From: Corynespora cassiicola
Lineage: Eukaryota; Ascomycota; Dothideomycetes; Pleosporales; Corynesporascaceae
DNA length: 64,000 nt
Assembly (NCBI GenBank): GCA_022059125.1
Contig: JAEUWY010000015.1
Coordinates: 62,001-126,000 of the forward strand
Reading direction: 5' to 3'
Shown here: positions 43,884 through 55,388 of the stretch, piece by piece
Position numbering within the stretch: the stretch's first letter is position 1
How the letters are laid out: each line of letters begins with the position of its first letter
The notes under the pieces: generated by a model
The model's input: the letters and a program-made list of their open reading frames with translations, nothing else
What the model was told of the DNA's origin: nothing
The model's database searches: none
Position numbers and translations under genes: made by a program

Positions 43884-44297
43884 TTAAGTACCCGTAGATA
43901 TAGGAACGTACTCTTGGAAAGGCTTGAAAGTCCTCTGGTTCACTATCCACACACCGTTATTCTCGATCAACGAATCCTCATACCATCCTAACCTGGTCTG
44001 AAGACCCTCCACCCCCGGTACAGCTACAGAAATGCTGGCATAGGTCACTGTGGTCGCGGTGTTGTTTCTAATCTCAATTGTTTGCGTCGTTAGACTGTGA
44101 AAGGACGAGTGGTTGCCGAGCAAAGTGTTAACCGTGTTGTGTGCAGAAGGCATGCCCGTGTGCATGCCGACAGGAGGCGGGTACTCGAGGATGGCATCCG
44201 GGGTGAAGAGGGAGAATAGTGTGCTGTTGTCTTGTTGGTCCGTGGACATGGCGATGCGAGAGATGACGTTGCGAATTAGGTCTGCCGGCGTAGCCAT
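43884..44297 (-). CDS. SnoaL-like (NTF2-fold) protein
   Basis: A single exon of 137 residues. The layout MATPADLIRNVISRIAMSTDQQD, FTPDAILEYPPPVG, ETI-like TTQTIEIRNNTATTVTYASISV and the end ENNGVWIVNQRTFKPF is that of small SnoaL-like alpha/beta barrels. Such proteins are cyclases, isomerases, hydratases or binding proteins in secondary metabolism or stress. The aspartate in TPDAILEYP is at the place of a common active-site residue. No pathway neighbour is clear, though a secreted epoxide hydrolase starts 0.9 kb away. Confidence 0.75.
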   Translation of the reverse strand: MATPADLIRNVISRIAMSTDQQDNSTLFSLFTPDAILEYPPPVGMHTGMPSAHNTVNTLLGNHSSFHSLTTQTIEIRNNTATTVTYASISVAVPGVEGLQTRLGWYEDSLIENNGVWIVNQRTFKPFQEYVPISTGT

Positions 44298-45223
44298 CTT
44301 GAATGGTTCTTTTAGTATGGCTTTTGGTATCTTGAGATGTATCTGTGAATATGCTTGTGGTTCTGACTTGTATAACGGACGACCTTGTGCTGCAATTTAT
44401 ATGAAATGATTCTTCACACACTATTGCTGCATTTACAATCCCTGTCCAGTTGCCGATGTCTTTTCTCCTTGTTAATATTATTTGTTCCCTCTAATTGCTA
44501 TAGCCTAACTTCTTAACGAACTTAAACAACCGTACGTTTTCGTCCGACCTAAATGTTCGAGCAACAAAGCGCTCTGAAAAATAGTACCACTTATTTAACG
44601 AGGGCCGATTACAACCTGCTGGACATGTTACGGTACATATTCATTGTCATCACTTATGATGTGTAGGGCGTGTTTTTAGCTGTAATTGTTTAGCCACTTG
44701 GATTGAAATGGTTAGAACATATAATTCTGGCACGAGATGCTGGTAGAATGTCGGATAAACCAGGATGTGTGCTTACAGAAAGGGGCTTGGACTTCTCGGA
44801 CCTTCGGACCGAGCATCTAGGCTGGACGGATTCGTGGGAACCAATTAAGACAAAGGCCCGACTGTTACTATAGCTACAACGTAAACCTTGAGTAGCCCGA
44901 TAACTCAAGGTCAATAGAGTCATAAGTAGTGGGGGCTATAGCCCGTGCATTCACTTTCGAAGACTCGACGTCCTGCCCTGTTACTCAAACAGCCACCATG
45001 ATTTCAAATTGCATAAAATATCGCATGTTTGTCCAGGGATTAGAAGTGTTGTGGATTTTGCCAAGGAAGGAAAATACTCCCGCTCACGATTTGTAATATT
45101 CTTCAGATTCGAAAACTCCGTTTGCCATGATCTATTCTATCGTACAGAAAATTACAATATAAAGCATGTCGTTCCCTTTATTTACTAAAGACATCCAAAC
45201 CTAATCTTTGAACTCTATTCACT
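44298..45223. other. Divergent promoter region
   Basis: About 930 bp, AT-rich, between the SnoaL-like gene and the epoxide hydrolase. No gene is recognised. Confidence 0.5.
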
Positions 45224-46585
45224 ATGATTCAACATTCCTTGTTCGTTCTCGCAGCTTGTGTTGCCCCTATTCTCGGAGTCCAATCACAGTTTTTGGGACC
45301 AAACTTTGTTTTCCCAAATAGCACTTCCCCTCAACGGTTCGACATACACGTTGATCAGAGTTTTATTGAATTTACTATTGATAAAACAAAAACATATCGC
45401 CCAATAAAGACACTGTCAGAAGATTGGAGCGAGCAAGGCCCTCCTGCTAGCCATGTAACAGAGCTTGCAGAATACTGGGCTAGAAATTATAGCTGGGCAG
45501 ATGTAGAGACCGAGATCAACCAGCAATTTGAACACTATGCGATAACACTACCGGGTAACGGCAATTACACGGATCCGATACCGCTTCATTTTATCCACAA
45601 GAAGGCCAACGACAGTACAGCTATTCCGCTCCTTTTGATACACGGATGGGGTTCCAGTCATTTGGAATGGACTCCTGTGGTCGACAAATTGGTACAAGGC
45701 AACCAATCATTTCACGTCGTCGCGATCGATCTACCAGGTTTCGGATTCAGTCCAGCAGCTACCATGCCTGGCCTACGCTCCCAGGAAATGGGCATAGCGT
45801 TCGATGCGTTAATGAAACAACTCGGATACGAAACTTACGGGCTTGTCACAACCGACCTCGGTTGGATACTTGGTATGCAAATGATGCAGCATGCAGGGTC
45901 CAGCATGATCGGTCATTTCACAGACATGTGGGCCGTGGTAACCTCCGAGTCTGACCGAGAGCGACAAGCCAGGAATGAGACGACGCCTGAGGAGAACCGG
46001 TACATCGCTAGTAACGATGCGTTCAGCTTACAGTATGGGACTCATGCTGTTATCAATACTCAAAAATCAATAACGGCATCACTATCGTTCTCTGATAGTC
46101 CGATCGGGTTTGCGGGCTACTTATGGGATCTCCTGCGTAGTTTCTCTGATGGCTACGAATATTCGTACTCGGACATTATTACTGAGACTATGATGCAATG
46201 GATCCAGGGTCCATACGGGAGCGTCCTAACCTATTTCAATATCGCAACGGTATGTTGATGCCCTGATTTCCTCGAAAGTGTATTGATCCTAATATGATAT
46301 AGGGTGGCTTGAGTATAACCCCTACAGATATTCCTATAGGGGTGGCCGAGTTTGGATGGACTAATGGTCCATTCCCTGCCCTGGCTGGTTATCCTCTGGT
46401 GGTGAGTAATTAAATCATCTCTACTTTTATACCTTCTGACGCATCGGTAGCCACGCACATGGATTGAAAGACAAGGAGTTAATCTTACATATTTTAATCA
46501 ACTCCCAGCTGGAGGTCACTGGCCAGCTAGGAATGTTCCTGATATATGGGTTCAGGAATTGCGAAACTTTTTTGCAACCATATAA
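45224..46585 (+). CDS. Secreted epoxide hydrolase-like alpha/beta hydrolase
   Basis: Three exons (45224-46249, 46303-46401, 46451-46585; introns 53 and 49 nt) give 419 residues. The signal peptide ends near LGVQSQ. Residues about 38-135 match the EHN domain of microsomal-type epoxide hydrolases (FDIHVDQSFIEF, then SEDWSEQGPP and LHFIHKKA). The oxyanion motif is HGW at 140-142. The nucleophile region reads TTDLGW with Asp211, where relatives usually have GGDWG. The catalytic His lies in AGGHWPA near the end. The enzyme opens epoxides to diols; export suggests detoxification or attack on host compounds. Codon use is more AT-rich than in most genes of the window. Confidence 0.85.
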
Positions 46586-48598
46586 TGCACACCAGGGTTT
46601 GTGCCTAGTCTGCTAGAGTTGTATAGTATGTTCAGAAAGTGATTAGAGTGGATTAACAGGCCAGGATAATTTGTATTAATAACCTTGTCGCGCGGTTCCT
46701 GTAGATAGCTAGGCTAGGATGCAATCAATGACAATACAAAACAAAACGGCCACAAACAGTGAGAACTGGAATTTTTGAATACCATGATAAAACCATCAAG
46801 AAATACCTGCCAGTAGCTTCAATATCCTCTACAGGTCGTCACGCGCCCCTCCGCGTTGGTTGGGTACCTGCTTGGTCACCGTCGCGGCATCGACGAGCCT
46901 CTGGGCTGAACAGCATCATCTCTCACACAAATCGATTTCCAGACAGTCCGACACGCTACGATAGGTCCAGGCGTTGATAGTGATATGAGAGCTAATAAGT
47001 CATTTTGGACGGACGTCAAAAATAATTGGCGTGGCGCCTTCAAGAACGAGCGATGCATGGAAAGACTGGAGAAGTACATATGCGCTTACCCAGTGTTTTA
47101 CTAGACGGTGAACTATGATTGGATAAGTATACTGCAACAAAAAAATGCTTTGCGCAAAGATGATTGAGACAAGGCTTCCGATGCCCCGTAGACGGCTTTC
47201 ACTTGCCAATTCGATTATGGCTCATCACCAATCTCGAGTTTGAGCCTTACCTAAATGTATTACGGAAGCGGAGATTAGTCAAATAAAAATGTTTGTGGTT
47301 ACATTGTGGTGATAGGGAATGGCTGGGCGGGTTGTGTGGTTATTGTGGGTGTGCTGTTCGGTTTTAAACTAGAATCTGGCGCTATAGATGCTGTGATTTT
47401 GTTGTGAGATCTCCTCAGCAAATGCATTTACTTGTCACCGCAGTCTGACATGCCTAAATTTATTCTATTTGTGTAATTTCGCCAGCTTCGATACATCTAC
47501 AAGGTTGCAGCAGTGTTGTCAGCTGTGCCAACCCTGGATTTATTTGGCTTGGCAAGCACAGCGACATCTTATTGGAGATCTTTGCAGTGCCAGGCGTTGG
47601 AATGTATTGAAGGGTGCAAACACTACTAACTGATAAAGCAAAGTGTTCACTGGATCATTATAGTTCTTCCTGTTCGCCAAACTCTTATACAAATATATAG
47701 CACCCTCTCTATATTTCTTGAAGACAGCAAAGCATGCAGTGAGTGGTAGACGAAATGCCAGATCATCGTAAACAGTAAGACCAAGCGAGCCTGCAGCTGC
47801 CTAGAACCTGACTTCAGCTCACTTCTGCCTTGTCAAACACTTTGTGGACGCTTAAGGCTACAGGGCGTACTTCTATAGAGTTCTTTGCTGCAATTTGATT
47901 TCATTTTGGGAGTCACCGGAAGCTGACTGCATACCCATGTAACCCGATAGGCATAGAGAAGTGGGTCTTTTAAGTGATGTCCACCGATTCTTGCATGAAG
48001 TAGAACGTCATGGCTTTTTCCGTTGGTTGATGTAGCAACACTTGCTGCATGACATGCATGACTTATCTCGTCCAAGCGAAGGTGGTCTAGGTTTGAGAGA
48101 GTGAGGCATTTTGAAAAGATTCCTTGGTAGCGCAGAGGCAGACGTAAAGTGGGCCCTGTTTTTTCATAGTCAAACTTTTGATATGTTCACAAGGGGGGGG
48201 GGGAGGTTGATGAATTCTTGAGAAAATTAATGCAAGCGAACTAATATCTCTAGGTGATCATGAAGTTTCTAGGTATAGCCTCGAAATGAACTAATAGCGG
48301 GAATTAGGGGTCGCATTCGTCATAATTGCATATAAAAGAACTACAAATTCAAAACGAAACAAGACTCACACACCAAATGAACACAAATGGGGTAAATCTC
48401 TGATGCACGGATCATACAGGAACCTTCATTTTGTGGGGCTTAGTATCCGTGTATCTGCACCCTATGAAACATCTGCTCTTCTGATTGATACATGGATAAG
48501 TTAACTCCCATTCCGGGCCTCCAAAATACATACCTGGATCTCCTTGGGAAGAAAGCCTTGTATGTGCCGGCAATTTAGTAGTAGACGCAATCTGTCAG
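46586..48598. other. Gene-poor AT-rich stretch
   Basis: About 2 kb without a supported gene. A short frame at 47000-47209 (minus) has one hydrophobic segment (IGSLVSIIFAQSIFLLQYTYPII) but nothing around it to make a gene. A G-run of about 13 lies at 48193. Confidence 0.45.
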
Positions 48599-49166
48599 CT
48601 GATATGGGGGCCCAAGACTCCACTGGCCATATCTGCAAAGCTCTGTATTCAGTGCAACAGAAAGGCATACTGTATCAGCCAGTATTGTAGCATCAATGTC
48701 TTCTCTTCCACTGATGTTGGATGCTGAACTACTCTGCGGCACTAGAAATTGCAGTGAAGAGAGCATGGCGGCCAGCAAGAGATACAGATAAGCTGACTGT
48801 GCATGGACCAGGGCCGTCACCGGTCATATCTGGAAAATCCCGCATGCGGTGCAACACATAAGGCCCCGTATTGGCCAGTAGTGTAGCGCCAGATATCCTC
48901 CACTTTACATTTATTGGACGCTGAACTGCTCCGCGGCGCTAGAGATTGCAGTGAATGCTGATGATTCGAAGCAAGCATCTCGTATTGACCCGCACTGCCG
49001 TGTCAGACGTCCTCCACTTTACATTTATTGGACGCTGAACTGCTCCGCGGCGCTAGAGATTGCAGTGAAGAGTTTAGGCGACCGCTTTTTAGCATGCAAT
49101 GCAGGATGACTGCAGGGATGCGCATCCACTATTTCACTGCAATCTCTAGCGCCGCAGAGCAGTTCA
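48599..49166. repeat. Repeat cluster: two exact 59-bp copies, one mutated copy, one inverted copy
   Basis: 48897-48955 and 49011-49069 are identical over 59 bp (from CCTCCACTTTAC to TTGCAGTGAA). The 34-bp right part recurs at 48725-48758 with four changes, all to A or T by transition. The same 34 bp recurs in inverted direction at 49133-49166 with one change, so 49036-49069 and 49133-49166 can pair over a loop of 63 nt. Larger units of about 190 bp around the first two copies are also alike (CATATCTG, GTGCAACA, GGCCAGTA-TGTAGC). It is probably debris of a mobile element family. Confidence 0.85.
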
Positions 49167-49719
49167 AGCACACCCGCAATTCAGCCTTGCGCCTATCTAG
49201 GCAGAAAATAGGCAGACAAGCGTTACATCCCCTCAAAATTACACCACCCCCTCCTCCTTCCCACTCCACTCCCCACCTCCTCTCTCCTCAGCCTCCAAGA
49301 ATCCGCCCTCCCCTTTTCTCCCAAATGAAAAAAGTCACCATAGCCCACGAAAACGACAGCACTAAACCCCACAAGACCAACAGAAGAGATGAAAAAAGAC
49401 TGGTCTTTGCATGTTACCTATATATCTCTTCATCCCTCCACCCCTCTCTGAATAACTCAGCCACTCAGTCAATCAATCCACAAAGGAGAAAAAAAAAAGT
49501 TAAGTTAAGTAGTAGTAGTGTTGTACTCCATCACTCCACCCATCAATCCATCACTCCATCCAGTCAGCCAGTCAGTCAATCAAGCAGGAAACCAAACAGA
49601 CACAGACGGGATGCACACCCAAACCCCCAAAACGCCCAATCAATCACAAACTCCAACCCATGCCCCATGCACCTCCCTCAATATCTTACACCCCTCCTCT
49701 GTTCCCTCCCTTGCAACTA
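49167..49719. other. 3' flank of the kinase gene, low complexity
   Basis: About 550 bp rich in C, T and A, with repeated CACTCCA and CAATCAAT strings. A 231-codon frame crosses it on the plus strand but is made of low-complexity sequence. Confidence 0.5.
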
Positions 49720-52234
49720 CTAATCATCAGCCGGCTCCACCCTAACCAAAACTTCCTCTAGAAACCCCTCCAGGAACCCCGCAACCTCCCCGCCCATGCC
49801 CACCTCCCCCCTCGCATCCCACCGATCCAGCTCCTGAAACCTCTCGCTCAGCTCGCCGACCAGTTTCTTCACGTGATCGTGACACTCTTGCCGCTGCTTG
49901 CGGCGCTCGATGAAGGACTGGGGGTCTCGCAGCGCGTTGGCGGATTCTTGCTTGTTCTTGAGGTTAAGGTGGTAGGCGCGGCGGTTGAGGGCGGCCTCGA
50001 GCGCGGGCACCACGACGCCTGTGAGGGCTGTAATTTCGAGCGAGGGGGCGGGAGAGGCGGCAGATGAGGCGGCGGCGCTGGATGCGGTTGACGAGGTCGA
50101 TGTGGCCTTGGGGCGGCCAAAAGAGCCGCGGGACATGGGCGAGGGCTTGGTACTGCTGGCGTTGGACGGCGTGCTGAGGCGGTTGTTCGAGGGGGTGCTG
50201 AACTGGTTCTTTGCAGGCGTCTGAGGCATTGGGCTCGGCTTGAGAGACCAGTTGTCTACCGAAGGACCGCCAAAGGGGTCGTTCGATGACGCAGATTCGG
50301 GACGTGACGATGAATTTGGCTGAAAAGCGGGGAGCGGTTGTTGTGTTGCTGGTAGTGGCTTCTGGCCAGTGAGTGGTGGGAGAGGTTGTTGTCCGAGCAA
50401 CGATGACAGAGGTTTTGACGCCTGTGACAGTCTCGGGCTCTGGTTGTGATTGGATTGATTCGGGAATGGTCTAGGCTGGCTGGAAGATGGTGTGCCGCCG
50501 TTTACATTCGACGGTGATCCGCGATATGGCGGAATCTCTGGTATCGTCATCTGGGGCAGCACCGATGCTCGAGTTGGCGTCGGGTTGCGCTGGGGCGTAA
50601 CCTGTGGCGTGATTTCGAGGTCAGCAATGTCCGAGGCAATCGACCGCTGTAAGTATTCGTCATAGTCTCTCGACAGCGGCGTCTGTCTCCTCGGCTGCTG
50701 GGGCGTTTGCTTGGTCGGGGTGACCATGTTCCGGCTCGGGGGATGGGGAGAGAATATGGCGGGGACGGGGGATTTCTTCGCAACCGGTTCCTGTGTAGAT
50801 GGTGAGGGAAAGAATGATGCCACCTTCTTGTCAGGTGAAGGCGGTAGAGGAATCTTTGCTGCAGTCTTGAGCGAGCTGGCAGGCGAAGTGGGCATCTGCA
50901 GCTTGGCGAGCCGTTTTGTAGGAGATGGTGGTGGGCTGCGAACCGTCTCGTCGGGGTCAATGTTTCCATTCTCATCACCCCCCGTGCGGATCTGACCCGG
51001 TACCGGCTTCCTCGTAGGAGAGACGTTCCGCGCATTGGCTCCCGCCTCATTCATGGGCTTCAGCGCCGGACCCCTGGCATGGCTGTTGATGGGGCGCACG
51101 GTTCCAAAATCCCACAAATCTTCATTGACCGGCTCGTTCCTCTTCTTCTGTGGAGTAGCATCATCTTCCGACTCGTCCCGCTTGGGATGCCTCTCCCTCC
51201 AGTCCTGGTAGCGGCCTATCAGCTCCAGCAGCCGCGCGGGCTTCCCTGCCTTGCGGATAAAAGCCGTCTGGAGGAGCTGCTTCGCCGTGGGCCGTTCGCG
51301 GGGATCCTTGCGCAGACAGAGGTCTACAAACTCCTTGAATGACGGGGTGAAGTTGCCCTGCAGGTTGGGCGAGGGGTTCTTTGGGATCAAGAAGAGGACC
51401 TTCATGGGGTGGATGTCGGCATACGGAGGCTCTCCGTTAGCGAGCTCTAGGGCGGTAATTCCGAGGGACCAAATGTCGGCCTTGCCGTCGTAGCCGGACT
51501 GCTTGATGACCTCGGGGGCCATCCAGAACGGGGTGCCGACGAACGTGTTCTTCTTGGTCATGGTCGCAGACAGCTGGCCCGAGACGCCAAAGTCGGCGAG
51601 CTTGACCTGGCCGGTTGCGCTCACGAGGATGTTGGCCGCTACTCTCCCGTCAGCACATGTGGGCCAATTGGACTCGAGTTGTTGAAAGAAAACCCACCTT
51701 TGATGTCTCTGTGCAGCTTGTTGTCGTCGTGTAGATAGGTCAGGCCCATGAGCAGCTCCTTGAGAATGACGGCAATCTCATTCTCGTGGATGATGCCCGG
51801 CTTCATGAGATCCGCACAGCTGCCGCCCGAGCAAAACTCCATAACGATCCACAGGTCGGAGCCGTGCAGATACGAGCCATAGTACTTTGTGACATAGGGC
51901 GAGTTCATGCCCGAGAGGATGGCAATCTCGGTGATGATGTCGTCGACCTCGTCCTCGGCATTCTCGACATCGATGACCTTGATGGCGACCGTCTGGCCGG
52001 TCCGGCGGTCAATGCTAGCACGACAGTCAGCACCAAGCTCCCCGGGCGCGGAAAGCAGACCAAGACATACCCTTTGTACACTTTACCAAAGCTGCCGCCT
52101 CCTGTGGGTGCAATTGGTCAGCGCGGGAGCCCGCAGGCAGCGGACTGGGGGGTGGGGACAGGGCGCCTACCTATGCATTCCTGCTTGGTGTAGAGCGTCG
52201 TGGGGTCGACGGAGCCGCTCACGAAGTCGGCCAT
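49720..52234 (-). CDS. Ste20-family protein kinase, germinal-centre-kinase type
   Basis: Four exons (52234-52171, 52101-52071, 52014-51698, 51638-49720) give 776 residues. The kinase domain lies at the very N-terminus, with glycine loop IGGGSFGKVYKG at 21-32, VAIK Lys44, LHRDIKAANIL, ADFGVSG and the family signature GTPFWMAPEVIKQ. There is no CRIB or PH domain, so it is a GCK and not a PAK. The long tail of about 480 residues is Pro/Ser-rich and disordered, with a conserved helical end (LNLKNKQESANALRDPQSFIERRKQRQECHDHVKKL). Fungal GCKs of this layout (Sid1, Kic1/Nak1/POD-6, MST-1 relatives) act in septation and polar growth; I cannot tell which one this is. The second exon is only 31 nt. Confidence 0.92.
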
Positions 52235-52618
52235 GGCGGGCGCGAGTCTCTCAGCGCGCGCCCAAGGCAAAGAGCGGCGTTCCAGCGGGCGGCAGGCGGG
52301 GCGGCAGGGGATGGGACGTCTGCGACGGGTCGCGGGAGGCGGGTGCTAATCGGGATGGGGAAATGCGCGGGGGAGCGAGTGGAGAGGGAAAGCGGCAGCG
52401 GCAGCGGCAGGACGAGCGGCAGCGGGCGACAGCGATGGCGGCGGCGGTGGAGCGAGCGAGCGAGCGGGCGGGCGTACAAATACCGTAGGCCTCAGGGCTA
52501 TCGAAGGCGCCGGCGGTAAGAGAATGGGCGGCAAGCGGGCGAGGGATTGGGCGAGGACGGTGCAGGCAGGCAGAAGCAGGCAGGGCCAGAGCTAAGCAGA
52601 GCAGAGTAGAGCAGAGGT

Positions 52619-52660
52619 GCGACTGCGACTGCGACTGCGGCTGCGTTTGCGACTGCGACC
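52619..52660. repeat. Simple repeat (GACTGC)n
   Basis: Units of GACTGC with changes (GGCTGC, GTTTGC). Confidence 0.85.
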
Positions 52661-53469
52661 TCGAGGCCTCCTCTCTCACTGGACTGCAAAAGTGTTCGTT
52701 AGCTCGGCACAACAACCAAAGTGCGCGCGTGCGCCCCCCGATCGGGTTCCTGGCAACCAGCGTACCTTGGACCAGCGCAGCAGCGCGCAGACGTACAGTT
52801 GGAAAAGCTCCGAGGCAGCAAAGGAAAAAAAAAAGCGAGCGAAGGGCAAAGAGCGCGGCCGGCGTGGTGGGAGGGAGAGGCGAAGCAGAGGGTGGGCGGT
52901 CAACGCAGCCAGAACGGGAGAGGCGGTGGTGGTTGTGGTGGTTGTGGTGATGGTGTTGTTGTGGCCGTAAACAAGAAAATGATGCGGGCGGCGGCGGGGG
53001 AGAAAGGCGGCCAGGGCCAGGCAGGGCGGGCAGGGTAGGGCAGGGCAGGGCAGCAGAGCTTCAGCGTCGCATATCACCCGCGCACAGTCTCGTCGCCGGA
53101 GGGGGCCCCGGTCTTGGTAGTAGCAGCAGCAACTGGCGAGCACCAACAGGCAACGAGCGAACAGGACGCCCAGTGGCCGGGCGACGAGCTGCTCGGGCGG
53201 TTCGTGGGAGGAGGAGCGAGATTGGGGGGGCGTGCCGACGTGGACGTGTTTACCGGGCGGTTGTCATGGATGGCCGTAGATTCGCTCGCGTCGAGGGGCG
53301 GCGGCAGCAGCAGCCAGGGATGTCGGAGCCGCCGTCCACAACAACGCACCCTGGCATGGACTGGACGGCCGGATCATCCTTGGAGATGATCTATGGCGAC
53401 GGTGAGGACAGGACAAAAAAAAGAAAGAGAAAGAGAGCCCAGTCGCCCGTGTTGCACCATCAAAACATG

Positions 53470-53503
53470 GGCCGTGGCCGTGGCCGTGGTCGTGGTCGTG
53501 GTT
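53470..53503. repeat. Simple repeat (GGCCGT)n/(GGTCGT)n
   Basis: Six-base units GGCCGT three times and then GGTCGT two or three times. Confidence 0.85.
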
Positions 53504-54902
53504 TGGAGGGGTAGCAGCTCGCCCGTTTCGTCTGGCCCGACACGAGACGGGAGCATTCGCCCACGGCGCAGCGCCTCGAGATGCTGCTTCAAGCCGCTGC
53601 CTTGAACGAAGCAGGCCGGTCCATGGCAATCGCACTCGCACCGAGCTCAGTGTACGAAGAGACACAGCACATCGCCGTCGGCCCCCCCTCCTTGACTCCT
53701 GCCTCCCCGCGCTCCCCTATCGCCCGTCGTCGCGTGCCGCATGTGACGAGACCGCCGCTTCAACGCGCGCGCCGCCTCCGCTACCTGCGCAACCCTCCCT
53801 CCCAACACTTTGCCAGCGCCCACCTCCATCAGCACCACCTCGATCCGTGCCCCGTCTCACCAAAGTCAGTGCTCACAGCATGGCATACCACCGCATACCC
53901 GGGTAGGTACACACCTGGCCCCCCACCCCTCTGCCGCCGCCGCCGCCGCCTCCCCCGCGCCCGTTTCGCCTCGCCCCCTCCGCTCCGCTTCCATTCGCCA
54001 GCACGCGACCTCTGCCCGCATGCGTTCGCCCAGCGCGCCGGATCCTCGACCAGGCCAGCCAGCCAGCCAACGCCTTTTCCTTTTTTTTCCTTCCCCTAGC
54101 GCGGCAGGCAAACAAACAACAACAACAAATGCGCTCTTGGATCCCACGATGCGAATTCCACACTCTCCCTCTCAACTTGGGTTCTTTTTTTCGTCATCGA
54201 TCCAAAACGCGTAGACGGGACGACGCGTTGCGTCATTTCCCCACACGCGGGCAGGCTGTTTCCCCACAGCAAATCTCCGGCATCGAGTCCGCGTGCCTGG
54301 AACGCGCCAGCGCCCTTTTGAGCCTGCTGGAAAATCCCTCGTATTTTGTCTTCGGGAAGGGCCGAGGGTGCTGCCGGAGGGAGGTGGAGGGTTTGTCGAG
54401 TGTCTTGCCTTTGGGCATGTTTGGATGGGGGAGAGCGAGGAGTGTGGGGGCTAGAGAAGCACCGAGACGGGGAATTTGTAGAGTTTGTGGTGGGCTGGCA
54501 AGGTAGGGAGGGAGCATTCTACTCCTCGAGCCAGAATATCAGCGCCATGGAGGTGTAGTCTGTGATGGACCTCTGATGCTTCCATTGAGCATGGACGGTT
54601 ATACTGACCAAACAGGACTATTTCCAACTCTAAACCATCACAGCAAAAAGATCCAAAGTTAAAGACTCGACATCACCACAACCACAACACATCACAAAAA
54701 CCCACTCCAACTTGAATAAACATCTCAATTCAATTCAATTCACCCCACTCCCCCCTCTCAATACCAATACCGCAAATCGCAAAACTCCCAACCAATACAT
54801 CCCGCCCCTCATCCTATTAAACAACCCCAAACAAAACAAACCAGGTAAAAGAAAGAAGAAAAAGAGTAGTAGAAGTAGTGGGTATCCATATTGTCAGTCA
54901 AC

Positions 54903-54938
54903 CAGCACAGCACAGCACAGCACAGCGCAGCACAGCAC
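54903..54938. repeat. Simple repeat (CACAG)n
   Basis: About seven units of CACAG with one CGCAG change. Confidence 0.9.
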
Positions 54939-55388
54939 CTCAACCTGTACACTTTGTTCGTCTCCCCCGCCCCTCCCCCCTCTCCGCACCGCTTCCAAAA
55001 CCACTCAGCCAAAGAGAAGAAACAAGGCGGCCGTATCCTCGATCTCTTTCCCCTCTCCCCCTCCTGTCCCTTCCTCTTCCTTGTCCCACAATCCCGCACT
55101 TTGTAAAAAGAGCAAAAGGAAAAAAGAAAACCTTGTCGGCCGTATTTTGTTGGCTTTGGTATATTCGTAAGACAGAGTGATCATCCCTCATCGTTAAGTT
55201 CTCGTTAAAACCTTTGACCGGTGGACGGACGGACGGGCAGGGCAGGGCTCCTCTCTTCCCAGTCTCTTCCCCTTCCCATTCCTCTCTCTTTCCCATCCTA
55301 TCCCTCCGCCCCGCCCGTCCCTCATTACAAAGAAAAAAGGACGTATCAAAAAGAAAACCTTCCCTCTCCTCCTCTGCTCCAATCCCAC

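Larger units (their letters stand above)
52235..55388. other. Long 5' region of the kinase gene with many simple repeats
   Basis: About 3.1 kb. There are (GACTGC)n at 52619-52660, GTGGTTGTG-type repeats near 52925-52965, (GGCCGT)n and (GGTCGT)n at 53470-53503, (TTCAA)n at about 54726-54741 and (CACAG)n at 54903-54938. Purine-rich and pyrimidine-rich blocks alternate. Long frames here are low in complexity and have no domain. A long leader or promoter for the kinase is the simplest reading. Confidence 0.5.

Noticed and set aside
47000..47209. Minus-strand frame with one hydrophobic segment
   Set aside because: A single hydrophobic stretch in AT-rich DNA with no recognisable neighbours.
49028..49723. 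231-codon plus-strand frame
   Set aside because: It runs through the repeat cluster and low-complexity DNA and ends on the kinase 3' end; no domain.
53581..54214. Long Pro/Arg/Ser-rich frames upstream of the kinase
   Set aside because: Composition follows simple-repeat DNA; no ordered region.
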